Shown: positions 51,589 through 60,585, numbered from the stretch's first letter. The stretch is 62,447 nucleotides of DNA from Lachnospiraceae bacterium UBA3850 (GCA_002392655.1 DGHK01000059.1:1-62447), one strand, 5' to 3'. Numbers and translations: made by a program. Notes: generated from the sequence alone by a model not told the origin.

Positions 51589-53361
51589 ATGGCGATGGTA
51601 AATATTAAAATAGAAGGCATCTCCTATCAGGTAGAGGAAGGTTTAACTATCCTCGAGGCTGCTAAGAAGTGCGGTTATGAGATTCCTTCACTTTGTGCAT
51701 TCAATCACGGTGAGTGCAATCAGGGTTCATGTCGTGTTTGTCTCGTTGAGGCAACAGGCGCTAGAGGCCTTGTAGCATCTTGTGTATATCCTGTAGCTGA
51801 GGGAATGGAGATTACTATTTCTTCACCAAAGGCTACTGCAGCTAGACGTCAGAGCGTTGAACTGCTTCTTTCAAATCATAACAAGAATTGTCAGCAGTGT
51901 GACAAGAACGGTCAGTGTGAGCTTCTTCATGTAGCAAACATTACTGGTGCAAGAGAGGGCGCTTTTGAAGGTGTTCATTCTGAAACACATTTTGATGAGG
52001 TTGCTCCTGGTCTTGTAAGAGATACATCTAAGTGTATCCTTTGTGGAAGATGTATCGAGAGATGTAAGAATGCTCATGGTCTTGGAATCCTTGGATTCGA
52101 GAACAGAGGTTTCAACGTATTCGTATCACCTGCAGAGAACAGATCATTTGCTGATTCTCCATGTATCCAGTGTGGACAGTGCGTAAATGTATGTCCTACA
52201 GGAGCTCTTATGGAGCATTCAGAGATAGATAAGATTGATGCTGCACTTGCAGCAGGCAAGACTGTTATCGCTCAGGCTGCACCTGCAGTTAGAGCAGCAC
52301 TTGGAGAGGAGTTCGGATATCCTATCGGAACACCTGTTACAGGTAAGATGGCAGCTGCTATGAGAAGACTTGGTTTCACAAGAGTTTATGATGTAAACTT
52401 TGGTGCTGACCTTACAATTATGGAAGAGGGAACAGAGCTTCTCGGACGTCTTCAGAATGGTGGAACACTTCCTATGATCACATCATGTTCACCGGGATGG
52501 GTTAACTATGCTGAGTACAATTATGGAGATCTTCTTCCACATCTTTCATCATGTAAGTCACCTCACCAGATGCAGGGTGCTATAATCAAGTCATACTGGG
52601 CTGAGCAGAATGGTATAGCTCCGGAGGATATCTTCGTAGTTTCTGTTATGCCATGTACAGCTAAGAAGTTCGAGAGACAGAGAGATCAGCTCAAGGTTAA
52701 CGGACTTGATGATGTAGATGCAGTTATAACAACTAGAGAGCTTGCTCGTATGATTAAGAGATCAGGTATCCTCTTTGATAGACTTCCTGATGAAGATTGG
52801 GATCAGGATATCATGGGCGATTACACTGGTGCCGGAGTTATCTTTGGTGTTACCGGTGGTGTTATGGAAGCTGCTCTTCGTACAGTATACTTCAAGCTTA
52901 CAGGAAAAGAGTCAGAGCCAATCGAGTTCAAGGCAGTTCGTGGTCATGATGCCGGAATAAGAGAAGCATCTATCGATATCAACGGAACAACAGTTAATGT
53001 TGCTATAGCTTCTGGAATGAAGTCAGCATCTGTTCTCCTTGATGAGATAAGAGAAGGCAAATCAAAGTATCAGTTCATCGAGATCATGGGATGTCCTGGT
53101 GGATGTATCAATGGTGGTGGACAGCCTTACGTACGTGAGTGCTTCCTTCCTAATGAGGATGATGACATCATGGATACTTATAAAGAGAAGAGAGCACAGG
53201 CTCTTTACTCAGAGGATGAGAGGCAGACACTTCGTCAGTCACATAATAATCCTCAGATCATTGACCTCTATGAGAAGTACCTTGGCGAACCTAACAGCCA
53301 CAAGGCACATGAGCTTCTTCATACTACATATGCAGCTAGAGAAGGCTTCAACGAGGTTTAA
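51589..53361 (+). CDS. hydA: [FeFe]-hydrogenase catalytic subunit
   Basis: 590 aa from ATG 51589, 8 bases after AAGGAGG. N-terminal [2Fe-2S] (CGYEIPSLCAFNHGECNQGSC in pieces), a His/Cys-ligated cluster (HNKNCQQCDKNGQCELL), two [4Fe-4S] clusters (CILCGRCIERC; CIQCGQCVNVCP), then the H-cluster domain with all three signatures: L1 TSCSPGWV, L2 MPCTAKKFE, L3 EIMGCPGGCINGGGQP. It lacks the extra C-terminal [2Fe-2S] domain of T. maritima HydA and ends like CpI. It produces H2. Maturases HydEFG are not in the window. Confidence 0.96.
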   Translation: MAMVNIKIEGISYQVEEGLTILEAAKKCGYEIPSLCAFNHGECNQGSCRVCLVEATGARGLVASCVYPVAEGMEITISSPKATAARRQSVELLLSNHNKNCQQCDKNGQCELLHVANITGAREGAFEGVHSETHFDEVAPGLVRDTSKCILCGRCIERCKNAHGLGILGFENRGFNVFVSPAENRSFADSPCIQCGQCVNVCPTGALMEHSEIDKIDAALAAGKTVIAQAAPAVRAALGEEFGYPIGTPVTGKMAAAMRRLGFTRVYDVNFGADLTIMEEGTELLGRLQNGGTLPMITSCSPGWVNYAEYNYGDLLPHLSSCKSPHQMQGAIIKSYWAEQNGIAPEDIFVVSVMPCTAKKFERQRDQLKVNGLDDVDAVITTRELARMIKRSGILFDRLPDEDWDQDIMGDYTGAGVIFGVTGGVMEAALRTVYFKLTGKESEPIEFKAVRGHDAGIREASIDINGTTVNVAIASGMKSASVLLDEIREGKSKYQFIEIMGCPGGCINGGGQPYVRECFLPNEDDDIMDTYKEKRAQALYSEDERQTLRQSHNNPQIIDLYEKYLGEPNSHKAHELLHTTYAAREGFNEV

Positions 53362-53378
53362 TAACTAGTTTTCTAATA

Positions 53379-53419
53379 GGGACGGTTCTACTATGCATAT
53401 AGATCCGTCCCTTTTTTTA
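53379..53419 (+). terminator. Rho-independent terminator after hydA
   Basis: GGGACGG (53379-53385) and CCGTCCC (53405-53411), extended inside by TCTA/TAGA past a T-T mismatch, then seven T residues. Confidence 0.93.
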
Positions 53420-53441
53420 CATTTTATGGAGTGGAATTGTT

Positions 53442-55091
53442 ATGAATACTTATATGAAAAGAAGATACAGACTTATTGGGATTATAATATCATTAGCTGT
53501 TATACTTTCATGTGCTTTTGGGAGCTTCTTTATTAATAATGTATCTGAAGTATATGCGGACAGTAGTGTTTTGACATTAAATGCAAGTGAGCTTAAGGCA
53601 GGAAAATATCCTGAATATTATGATAATAAAACTTGTGAATTTAATATATCATCTCCGAAGCTTTTGATATTAAATATGGATGACACGCTTCATGTAAATA
53701 AATGTGATATAGATGCAGCTCTGGAGATAGAGGGTGAAAGAACACTTTTTATTGATGGATCTGTTTGTGTATGTGGTGCTGTAACTATAAATGATAACGT
53801 AGGAATAGCATTTAATAAAAGTGAAAGTGGTATATATGTACTTTCTGATTCGCTGGATAAAACTTACAGTTTTACGTGTTTTGGAAATATAACGGCATCT
53901 AATAATAATAATAATCCCATTATTTGGGGTGATGCAGAGTTTATCATGTCAAGAGGAGCTTTTGTTGCTGAAAATAACAAAAGCACCTTGATAAGTATTA
54001 ATGGTGACGTTTATATAGAAGGTGGAAGTGTTGATATAAAAAGCACGAATAGATTTGCTAAATGCAGAGACTTCTATATCTGCGATGGTGAGATTAAAGC
54101 TGATATGAATGATTCTTTTCTGGAAGCTGATCATTTCACTATGACCGGTGGAAAAATAGATGCGTATTCTCATAAAAATGAAACTATTTATACTACTAAG
54201 GGAACAAGAATATCAAATGGTTATATAAAAGCTGTCTCTTCTGATAACTCAGCTTTTTATACAGAAGGAAATATGAATATAACAGGTGGTTATGTAGAGG
54301 CCGTTTCAGAGCTTAACGATAATTCTGATGATGTTAATGGCTATAGTATCATCGATAAAACACATTCACCGATAGATTCTGTAAAAGAAATAATAATTGG
54401 TGATGGGTGGGGCATCACAGAACCAGCTGATGGAAAAATAATATATGATGATGTAAATCTTTATAGAATAGTTGACTCAAAAGGTATGTGGACCAGAAAA
54501 GTTGTCATTCAAAAATATGAAAAGAAGGATGATCCATCAGAAGATGACACTTCTAAGGATGATTCATCAAAAGATGATGCTTCAAAGGATAATTCATCAA
54601 AAGATGATGCTTCAAAGGGAGATTCTGATAACAATAGTGAAAAGAATAAACCTAAGTATTCCAACGAATGGGTAAATGGCAAATGGTATAACGTTGATGG
54701 TATATGTGATTATGCCGGTACACTCTCATGGAAGAGTAATGCTTATGGCTGGTGGGTAGAGGACAGCGAAGGCTGGTATCCGACTTCTCAGTGGCAGAAG
54801 ATAGATGGGAAATGGTACTACTTCTGTGCAGATGGATACATGGACTACAGCGAATACAGTGATGGCTACTGGCTTGGCGCTGATGGAGCATGGGACGAGG
54901 CTTACTCAGGTGGTCATTGGATGAGTGATTCCAATGGCTGGTGGTACGAGGATGCATCCGGCTGGTACCCTGTTTCAAAGTGGCTGTGGATTGACGGTTC
55001 ATGCTACTACTTCGAAGCAAGTGGATATATGGCAAGAAATAAATACGTAGATGGCTGTTGGTTAGGTGCCGACGGCGCGTGGGTTAAATAA
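53442..55091 (+). CDS. Secreted beta-helix-like protein with wall-binding repeats
   Basis: 549 aa. A signal peptide covers about 1-39 (IIISLAVILSCAFGSFF; cleavage near VYA-D). Residues 40-350 repeat short beta strands with glycine turns (GNITASNN; INGDVYIEGGSVDIKS; FTMTGGKIDAYS; MNITGGYVEAVS), the look of a right-handed beta-solenoid, reminiscent of carbohydrate-binding repeat proteins; no catalytic motif is seen. A Ser/Lys/Asp linker (about 365-405) leads to two tryptophan-rich units (YGWWVEDSEGWYPTSQWQKI; NGWWYEDASGWYPVSKWLWI) closely matching the GH9 tail. It is likely surface-attached; function unknown. It has its own transcription unit after the hyd terminator. Confidence 0.8.
   Translation: MNTYMKRRYRLIGIIISLAVILSCAFGSFFINNVSEVYADSSVLTLNASELKAGKYPEYYDNKTCEFNISSPKLLILNMDDTLHVNKCDIDAALEIEGERTLFIDGSVCVCGAVTINDNVGIAFNKSESGIYVLSDSLDKTYSFTCFGNITASNNNNNPIIWGDAEFIMSRGAFVAENNKSTLISINGDVYIEGGSVDIKSTNRFAKCRDFYICDGEIKADMNDSFLEADHFTMTGGKIDAYSHKNETIYTTKGTRISNGYIKAVSSDNSAFYTEGNMNITGGYVEAVSELNDNSDDVNGYSIIDKTHSPIDSVKEIIIGDGWGITEPADGKIIYDDVNLYRIVDSKGMWTRKVVIQKYEKKDDPSEDDTSKDDSSKDDASKDNSSKDDASKGDSDNNSEKNKPKYSNEWVNGKWYNVDGICDYAGTLSWKSNAYGWWVEDSEGWYPTSQWQKIDGKWYYFCADGYMDYSEYSDGYWLGADGAWDEAYSGGHWMSDSNGWWYEDASGWYPVSKWLWIDGSCYYFEASGYMARNKYVDGCWLGADGAWVK
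54558..54617 (+). repeat. 30-bp tandem repeat in linker coding sequence
   Basis: Two copies (54558-54587 and 54588-54617), nearly identical (GATGAT versus GATAAT at the start), encoding DDSSKDDASK and DNSSKDDASK. A less exact unit precedes them. The near-identity at DNA level suggests recent expansion by slippage. Confidence 0.85.
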
Positions 55092-55182
55092 GTCAAGGGT
55101 GACAGATTGTGTGACATAACTGTGACAATATCTTTGATAGTATGAAATCGTTGAAAAGAGTTATTACAGGAGGAACAGGACA

Positions 55183-55368
55183 ATGTCAACATTAAATACT
55201 TTTGATGCGACTAAGATAGAGCATGATTCATTAAGACAAACCACTATACTTACGAATATATATAATGCGAAGGTTCAAAACTTTACTAAGGAACAGTTTA
55301 TGATGATAAACAAAGATCCGATAGTAAAAAAGGATATTCTTGTTTATTGGGATAATGTAGCTGTTTAA
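55183..55368 (+). CDS. Unknown 61-aa protein
   Basis: I do not recognise this protein. 61 aa, hydrophilic, no signal or TM segment (starts MSTLNTFDATKIEHDSLRQT, ends YWDNVAV). It looks real: an AGGAGGAAC ribosome site 7 bases upstream, its own terminator 11 bases downstream, and AT-rich upstream DNA with two TGTGACA repeats exactly 11 bases apart (55110-55116, 55121-55127), one helical turn, which could be a regulator site. It is monocistronic. Confidence 0.65.
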   Translation: MSTLNTFDATKIEHDSLRQTTILTNIYNAKVQNFTKEQFMMINKDPIVKKDILVYWDNVAV

Positions 55369-55379
55369 TTGGGGTTACG

Positions 55380-55405
55380 AAAAAGGGACGAAAGTCCCTT
55401 TTTTA
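55380..55405 (+). terminator. Rho-independent terminator after 61-aa gene
   Basis: AAAAAGGGAC (55380-55389), a GAAA tetraloop, GTCCCTTTTTT from 55394. The stem is perfect, with a GNRA cap. Confidence 0.93.
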
Positions 55406-55484
55406 ATGCAATCTTTTCCTGTATGAGTTATAATGTCATAGGTGTCAAATACACTGAAACAAACTAGAGAGGAAAAATGATAAG

Positions 55485-56699
55485 ATGAGTAGTGAAGATA
55501 AAAAGAGTACTGAAAAGAAAAATGATAAGACAAAGAAGTCTAAAAAACCTAAAAAACTATGGCAGAAAATACTCCGAGTTGTTTTAATCATACTTGGAGT
55601 GATTTTACTTCTTGTTGGCGGTTTCTTTGGATGGCTTACTGTAAATGAATATAGGCCTAAGGCGGTCGAAGATATCGAGGTTGATACTTCTCAGGGTGAA
55701 GGAAAGAAGCTTAAAATAGGCGAAAATATAAATGTCTTCACATGGAATTTTGGCTTTGGACAATTAGGTGATAATGCTGACTTTTTTATGGACGGCGGAA
55801 AAGAGGTTATGCCTTCATCTCAGGATAGAGTAAAGGTCAATATAGCCGGTTTTCAGGGTTCAATGGCTACTTTAAATCCTGATATTGTATTTATTCAGGA
55901 AATAGACAGAGATGCAAAACGTAGCTACCATACAGATCAGTATAAGAAGATGAAGGAAGAGTATCCTGTACTTACAAGTGAATTAAATAAAGATGATCCT
56001 GATTTTAATGGTTATGTATCTACGTTTGCTTATAATATGAAGTCTAAGTTTATTCCATATCCACTTTCAGAACCAATTGGCAAAGTAAATAGCGGAATTG
56101 CTACATTTTCAAAATATCAGACTTCGTCTGCTGAAAGAATCAGTCTTCCTGATTCTTATAGCTGGCCAAAATGCACTGTTAATTTTAAGAGATGTCTGCT
56201 TGTAAACAGAACTCCTGTATATGACAAGGATGGAAATGATACCGGTAAGGAACTCGTTATTGTAAATATGCACCTTGAAGGATATGATGAGAATAACGGT
56301 CGTAAAAAGCAGACTAATAAGATGATTGATTTTATTAAGAAGGAATATGCCAAGGGTAATTATGTTATCGCTGGTGGTGATTTCAATCAGACATTTTCAA
56401 ATACAGATTCATCTATGTATCCGTTCCATGATGAACTAAAGGATCTGTATGAACCTCAGACGCTTGATGTGAAGGATGTTGGAGATGATTTCACATGTTA
56501 TATGGATAACACTAATCCAACATGCAGGTCTCTTGATAAGGTTTATAAAGGTGCTGATTTAGCAAATTTCCAGTATTATCTGATCGATGGCTTTATTGTA
56601 TCAAATAATATCAAGGTTAATACTGTTAATACATATAATGCTAATTTTGCACCATGTGATCATAACCCTGTCATGATAAGCCTTACTATTGAAGAATAA
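55485..56699 (+). CDS. Membrane-anchored endonuclease/exonuclease/phosphatase-fold protein
   Basis: 404 aa. A Lys-rich cytoplasmic start, one TM segment at about residues 30-53 (VVLIILGVILLLVGGFFGWL), then an extracytoplasmic EEP domain with its catalytic set: FTWNFG (Asn), FIQEID (Glu), NMHLEG (His), AGGDFN (Asp-Asn) and CDHNPV (Asp-His). The family includes DNases, sphingomyelinases and inositol phosphatases; the substrate cannot be told. A TATAAT at 55429-55434 is a possible promoter. Its TAA stop abuts the ATG of the next gene with no gap. Confidence 0.86.
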   Translation: MSSEDKKSTEKKNDKTKKSKKPKKLWQKILRVVLIILGVILLLVGGFFGWLTVNEYRPKAVEDIEVDTSQGEGKKLKIGENINVFTWNFGFGQLGDNADFFMDGGKEVMPSSQDRVKVNIAGFQGSMATLNPDIVFIQEIDRDAKRSYHTDQYKKMKEEYPVLTSELNKDDPDFNGYVSTFAYNMKSKFIPYPLSEPIGKVNSGIATFSKYQTSSAERISLPDSYSWPKCTVNFKRCLLVNRTPVYDKDGNDTGKELVIVNMHLEGYDENNGRKKQTNKMIDFIKKEYAKGNYVIAGGDFNQTFSNTDSSMYPFHDELKDLYEPQTLDVKDVGDDFTCYMDNTNPTCRSLDKVYKGADLANFQYYLIDGFIVSNNIKVNTVNTYNANFAPCDHNPVMISLTIEE

Positions 56700-57731
56700 A
56701 TGGATAAGGAAATGAATAAGGATATCAATAATTCTGAAAACAGAATATCGAATAAACAGACGCTGCTTCTGACTCCTGACAGTACAGATGCAGGTGTAAG
56801 AATTGATAAGTATATATCAGAGGAGCTAGAGGGACTATCTCGTTCATATATAAAGAAGCTAATAGATAAGGGGAATATAATTATAAATTCCGGTGAAAAT
56901 GGGCAGGAGATGACTCAGAAAAAGAATATCAAGGCTTCTTACTGTATAACAGATGGTGATAGGATACATATCATGCTTCCTGAACCTGAAAAGCTAGAGA
57001 TTGTCCCAGAGAATATCCCATTGGAAATTGTTTATGAGGATGATGATGTTATAGTAGTGAATAAACCTCAGGGAATGGTTGTTCATCCTGCTGCCGGCAA
57101 TTATACCGGTACACTGGTAAATGCACTTATGTATCATTGCGGAGAAAACCTATCATCTATAAACGGTGTTGAGCGTCCTGGAATAGTTCATCGTATAGAT
57201 AAGGATACAAGCGGACTTCTTGTAATATGCAAAACTGATCTCGCTCATCAGAGTCTCTCTGTTCAGTTTGCAGAGCATTCTATAAATCGTATATATGATT
57301 CTATCGTTTATAATCATTTTGATATAGAGAAAATGGAAAAAACAGACGATGGACTTTATACGCTTACAGTAGATAAGCCCATAGCGAGAGCAAAGAATGA
57401 CCGAAAGAAGATGGCTATTGATTCTGATGGCAGAAGAGCAGTAACACATATCTATCTACAGGATAATTTGGAGCAGAATTTTGCATATATCAGATGTAAG
57501 CTTGAAACAGGAAGGACACATCAGATAAGAGTGCATCTGACAAGTATTAACCACCCTCTACTGGGAGACCCTGTTTATGGTCCGAAAACCTGTCCTTATA
57601 AGCTTAAAGGACAGGCACTTCATGCAGGAACATTGGGTTTCGTCCATCCAAGAACAAAAGAATACATAGAGTTTAAGAGTGACCTTCCTGAATACTTCAG
57701 CAGGATTCTAGAACGTCTAGGTTCAAAATAA
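56700..57731 (+). CDS. RluA-family rRNA pseudouridine synthase
   Basis: 343 aa. An S4 RNA-binding domain (about 20-105: RIDKYISEELEGLSRSYIKKLIDKG) is followed by the catalytic domain with NKPQGMVVHPAAGNYTGTLVNAL and the active-site motif HRIDKDTSGLLV, with LETGRTHQIRVHL later. Closest in type to RluD/YlyB, which modify 23S rRNA. The start immediately follows the EEP stop; no separate ribosome site is clear, so it probably depends on coupled translation. Confidence 0.92.
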   Translation: MDKEMNKDINNSENRISNKQTLLLTPDSTDAGVRIDKYISEELEGLSRSYIKKLIDKGNIIINSGENGQEMTQKKNIKASYCITDGDRIHIMLPEPEKLEIVPENIPLEIVYEDDDVIVVNKPQGMVVHPAAGNYTGTLVNALMYHCGENLSSINGVERPGIVHRIDKDTSGLLVICKTDLAHQSLSVQFAEHSINRIYDSIVYNHFDIEKMEKTDDGLYTLTVDKPIARAKNDRKKMAIDSDGRRAVTHIYLQDNLEQNFAYIRCKLETGRTHQIRVHLTSINHPLLGDPVYGPKTCPYKLKGQALHAGTLGFVHPRTKEYIEFKSDLPEYFSRILERLGSK

Positions 57732-57752
57732 TAAAAAAAACAGGTGATTATT

Positions 57753-58007
57753 ATGGAACAAATGGTTTTTAAAAATAATATCAAAGAAAAACGTCAACTA
57801 AAAAAAATGACGCAGGCTGATCTGGCTGAAAAAGTCGGAGTATCAAGACAGACTATAATATCAATTGAAAATGGAAGCTTTAGTCCAACAGCTAAGCTTG
57901 CTTATTTGATCTGCCTTGCCCTCGATGTACATTTTGAAGATCTCTTTTATTTTGAGATGGAAGGCGAGAAGGTTGTTGATTCCAGTATTATACCTATTAC
58001 TATATAA
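57753..58007 (+). CDS. XRE-family transcriptional regulator
   Basis: 84 aa from ATG 57753, 6 bases after AGGTG. The helix-turn-helix covers about residues 7-60 (NIKEKRQLKKMTQADLAEKV; SRQTIISIENGSFSPTAKLA), with a short tail. Such small XRE proteins in Firmicutes often sit with a small membrane gene, as here (59051-59383). The palindromic AAAATGTAA repeats just downstream are its most likely binding site. Confidence 0.88.
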   Translation: MEQMVFKNNIKEKRQLKKMTQADLAEKVGVSRQTIISIENGSFSPTAKLAYLICLALDVHFEDLFYFEMEGEKVVDSSIIPITI

Positions 58008-58012
58008 CACCA

Positions 58013-58076
58013 AATGTAAATAAAACTTGACTATATTGCGTGTTCTGTTTAAAATGTAAACAAAACATTACATTTT
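58013..58076 (+). promoter_or_regulatory. Promoter and inverted-repeat operator upstream of 317-aa gene
   Basis: TTGACT (58027-58032), 17 bases, TAAAAT (58050-58055). AAAATGTAA (58051-58059) and TTACATTTT (58068-58076) form an inverted repeat overlapping the -10 and transcription start, and a third half-site AAATGTAAA lies at 58012-58020 upstream of the -35. The layout suggests repression by the adjacent XRE protein. Confidence 0.65.
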
Positions 58077-58090
58077 AGGAGCGCGTTTTT

Positions 58091-59044
58091 ATGAATAAAA
58101 TAAAGGATATTTTTGATTCCATAAATGATTATCTGAATAAGCATAAAATAAAAGTTATCGTTGTTACTGTTGTTTTATTCGTTTTGTTTTCTGCTTATCA
58201 GATTTATAAAACTTATACTTATACGCAGATAGTATATTATTATGAGTCCGGTGATTATAATGAGGATAGTGCAGATGATGTAAAAGAAATGTTTGATAAG
58301 GCTGTGTTTTTTTATGGCTACAGGGACACATCAGTCTATGTAAAACTTTTTGCTGACAAAATAATTGAGAAATATTGCGATGAAGGAGAGTATGAAAAGG
58401 CCAGATTTTTTGCATCACATAATAAACATATTAATAAAAGGCTTCTGCTTGCTCAGGTTGATACTTATGAAAAGGAAAATTATGAGAATTCAACCGAGGG
58501 TCGCACTGAAATGATCATTAAAAATGAGAAGAGAAACGGTCTGGGTGGAACTGATTTTTGTGATAATATTATAAAATGTATGTTTGATGATTATAATAAT
58601 AATTATTCGACGGTTGATTATGTCCTTCCCAGCTGGAATCGAAATGATGTTTATAAAACCATGGTGAAGAACTATATCAAAGAAAACTACAGTCAGTGTG
58701 ATGAGTTCTGTCTAGATTATTATAGTCTGAAGGAAAGCGATTATGTCATCGAAATCGATGATTTTAACAACTATTTACATAGCTTATATAATATAGATAT
58801 TAATGCGACCAGTGTTGTCGTGTATGATTTTAATGTAGATATGCAGACTAAGTATAATTATGATTTTTGTTCCGGCTCGTCGCATTATATGCAGCCTGCT
58901 AAGGCGGTTTTGTTTAAACGTGACAATAAATGGTTCTTTGGTGGATTTATAACTAAAATTGGAAATACGAATTCCAATAAAATAAATATTAATCATAATA
59001 TTGCACCTGATGATTATACTTATAAAGGAGTCATAGGAGATTAG
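58091..59044 (+). CDS. Unknown 317-aa single-pass membrane protein
   Basis: Not recognised. A TM segment at about residues 21-38 (VIVVTVVLFVLFSAYQIY) follows a short basic cytoplasmic start. The rest is a large Tyr/Asn/Asp-rich extracytoplasmic domain. Its first part (SADDVKEMFDKAVFFYGYRD; AVYVKLFADKIIEKY-like; GEYEKARFFASHN) looks like short helical repeats; its last part (YMQPAKAVLFKRDNKWFFGGF) resembles a beta-rich, DUF-type extracellular domain. It is AT-richer than its neighbours. It is preceded by a regulated-looking promoter and followed 6 bases later by a small membrane gene. Confidence 0.7.
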   Translation: MNKIKDIFDSINDYLNKHKIKVIVVTVVLFVLFSAYQIYKTYTYTQIVYYYESGDYNEDSADDVKEMFDKAVFFYGYRDTSVYVKLFADKIIEKYCDEGEYEKARFFASHNKHINKRLLLAQVDTYEKENYENSTEGRTEMIIKNEKRNGLGGTDFCDNIIKCMFDDYNNNYSTVDYVLPSWNRNDVYKTMVKNYIKENYSQCDEFCLDYYSLKESDYVIEIDDFNNYLHSLYNIDINATSVVVYDFNVDMQTKYNYDFCSGSSHYMQPAKAVLFKRDNKWFFGGFITKIGNTNSNKININHNIAPDDYTYKGVIGD

Positions 59045-59050
59045 TAGTAA

Positions 59051-59383
59051 ATGGATAGAGATGAAATATTGAAAATGGCATCCGGTAATGATCCTGAGCT
59101 TGATGAATATCATGAACAGGTTGATATAGAGGGAGCTGACAGAGGCTTTACAGCTACACTTGTCATATGTATCATAATAGCTGCTCTGAAGATATTCGTT
59201 TTTAAAACCGATCCATATGATGTATTTCTTATTGAGTTTATAGGAGCAACAAACTGGTTTTATTATAAATGGAAGAAGCTCCATTATAAGAGACATAAAT
59301 ATCTGACAATTATATATTTTATTCTCAGTGTTTTGTGTCTGTTATTCTTCCTTATTTGGGAGGTTTTTCTACCTCAAAACTAA
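59051..59383 (+). CDS. Small two-TM membrane protein (DUF6442-like)
   Basis: 110 aa. A hydrophilic start containing DRDEILKMASGNDPELDEYHE leads (in pieces) to two or three hydrophobic segments (about 33-50, 57-70, 85-107). Proteins of this kind, often labelled DUF6442, are common beside small XRE regulators; the label is from memory. Function unknown. It shares a transcript with the 317-aa gene and is followed by a terminator. Confidence 0.68.
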   Translation: MDRDEILKMASGNDPELDEYHEQVDIEGADRGFTATLVICIIIAALKIFVFKTDPYDVFLIEFIGATNWFYYKWKKLHYKRHKYLTIIYFILSVLCLLFFLIWEVFLPQN

Positions 59384-59407
59384 AGAATTATAAGCTTTGA
59401 TCAGTCT

Positions 59408-59446
59408 AAAGACATTTTTCAAAAAATGAAAGGTGTCTTTTTATTT
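59408..59446 (+). terminator. Rho-independent terminator
   Basis: AAAGACA (59408-59414) and TGTCTTT (59434-59440), with an inner TTTCA/TGAAA pairing, followed by TTATTTTTC. It closes the XRE-associated membrane genes. Confidence 0.85.
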
Positions 59447-59506
59447 TTCAACATTTTGTGTTAAAATATAGGGGCATAGTTAAATTTATTGAAAAGAGGT
59501 TATGCT

Positions 59507-60580
59507 GTGAGTTTTAATGATTATGTTACTGAGCATTGGGGAATGCTAATATTATTAATAGGCTTAGCTATAGTGCTGAGAGCAGATAAGCATCTTGAAA
59601 AAAGGATGCTTATTAGGATGAAAGTGGCTATTGCTTTACTTTTTATTTATTCAATTACATGCTATGTTGAGTCTTATCTTGGAAATCAAGAGACGTATTC
59701 GAGTCTGCGACCGTTACTCAGTGCGTTTGATTACAGCCTGATTGCTGTTATCCTTGTAAATATAATACTTATCGTTTATCCTGAGCAGAAGTTCTATCTG
59801 TTTATCCCTGCTATTATAAATGCTTTATTATGCTTTATATCTATTAAAACCGGTCTGGTTTTCTTTATTGATAAAAGCAATCATTTTCATAGAGGTTCCC
59901 TCGGATATCTTACATATTTTATAAGTGCTATGTATCTTACATATCTGATAATCAATATGTTCAGAAATAAAAGGGTTCAGAAGGAAGATTATCCGTTGAT
60001 CATATTTCTGGCATTAACTGCAATTTTATGTCTAATTATGCCGCTCTATATGCAGGGGGTAGCCAGCCATTGGTTTATTGTAACTATCGCTATAGATGTG
60101 ATCCTTTATTACATATATCTCCTTCAGCAGATTACTAAACGTGATCCACTGACAAATCTGCTGAACAGGCAAAGTTATTATACTGATACTGATAAATATC
60201 TCGACGATATAACATCCTATATAGCGATTGATATGGATGGTTTAAAGGAAGTAAATGATAGCGATGGCCATGTAGCAGGAGATATAGCGCTTAGAGCTCT
60301 TGCAGACTGCTTCTGGAGAGCAGCGCAGCAAAAGCAGAGGGTTTATCGTATAGGTGGAGATGAATATGCCATTTTATGTATAGATTCCTCTGAGGCTGAT
60401 GTTAAGGAACTCATAAGACGTATAAGAGAAGAAGTAGCTAAAACTAAGTATACCTGCTCCATCGGATATGCCATGAAGCAAAAGGACAGCACAATCGATT
60501 CTCTATATCAGGAAGCTGATGCTATGCTTTATGTAGAAAAGAAGAAATTCTATAAGAGGATAGGTAAAAAACCTCGTTAA
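59507..60580 (+). CDS. Membrane diguanylate cyclase (GGDEY)
   Basis: 357 aa from GTG 59507, 8 bases after AGAGG; a TTG 18 bases earlier lacks a site. Six to seven hydrophobic segments fill about residues 10-210. The GGDEF domain follows (RDPLTNLLNRQSYY; AIDMDGLKEVNDSDGHVAGD), with active-site loop RIGGDEYAIL near residue 283. GGDEY is an accepted active variant. No RxxD inhibitory site is seen. The sensory domain resembles no GAF or PAS; the signal is unknown. It is the second c-di-GMP synthase in the window. Confidence 0.88.
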   Translation: MSFNDYVTEHWGMLILLIGLAIVLRADKHLEKRMLIRMKVAIALLFIYSITCYVESYLGNQETYSSLRPLLSAFDYSLIAVILVNIILIVYPEQKFYLFIPAIINALLCFISIKTGLVFFIDKSNHFHRGSLGYLTYFISAMYLTYLIINMFRNKRVQKEDYPLIIFLALTAILCLIMPLYMQGVASHWFIVTIAIDVILYYIYLLQQITKRDPLTNLLNRQSYYTDTDKYLDDITSYIAIDMDGLKEVNDSDGHVAGDIALRALADCFWRAAQQKQRVYRIGGDEYAILCIDSSEADVKELIRRIREEVAKTKYTCSIGYAMKQKDSTIDSLYQEADAMLYVEKKKFYKRIGKKPR

Positions 60581-60585
60581 AATAT

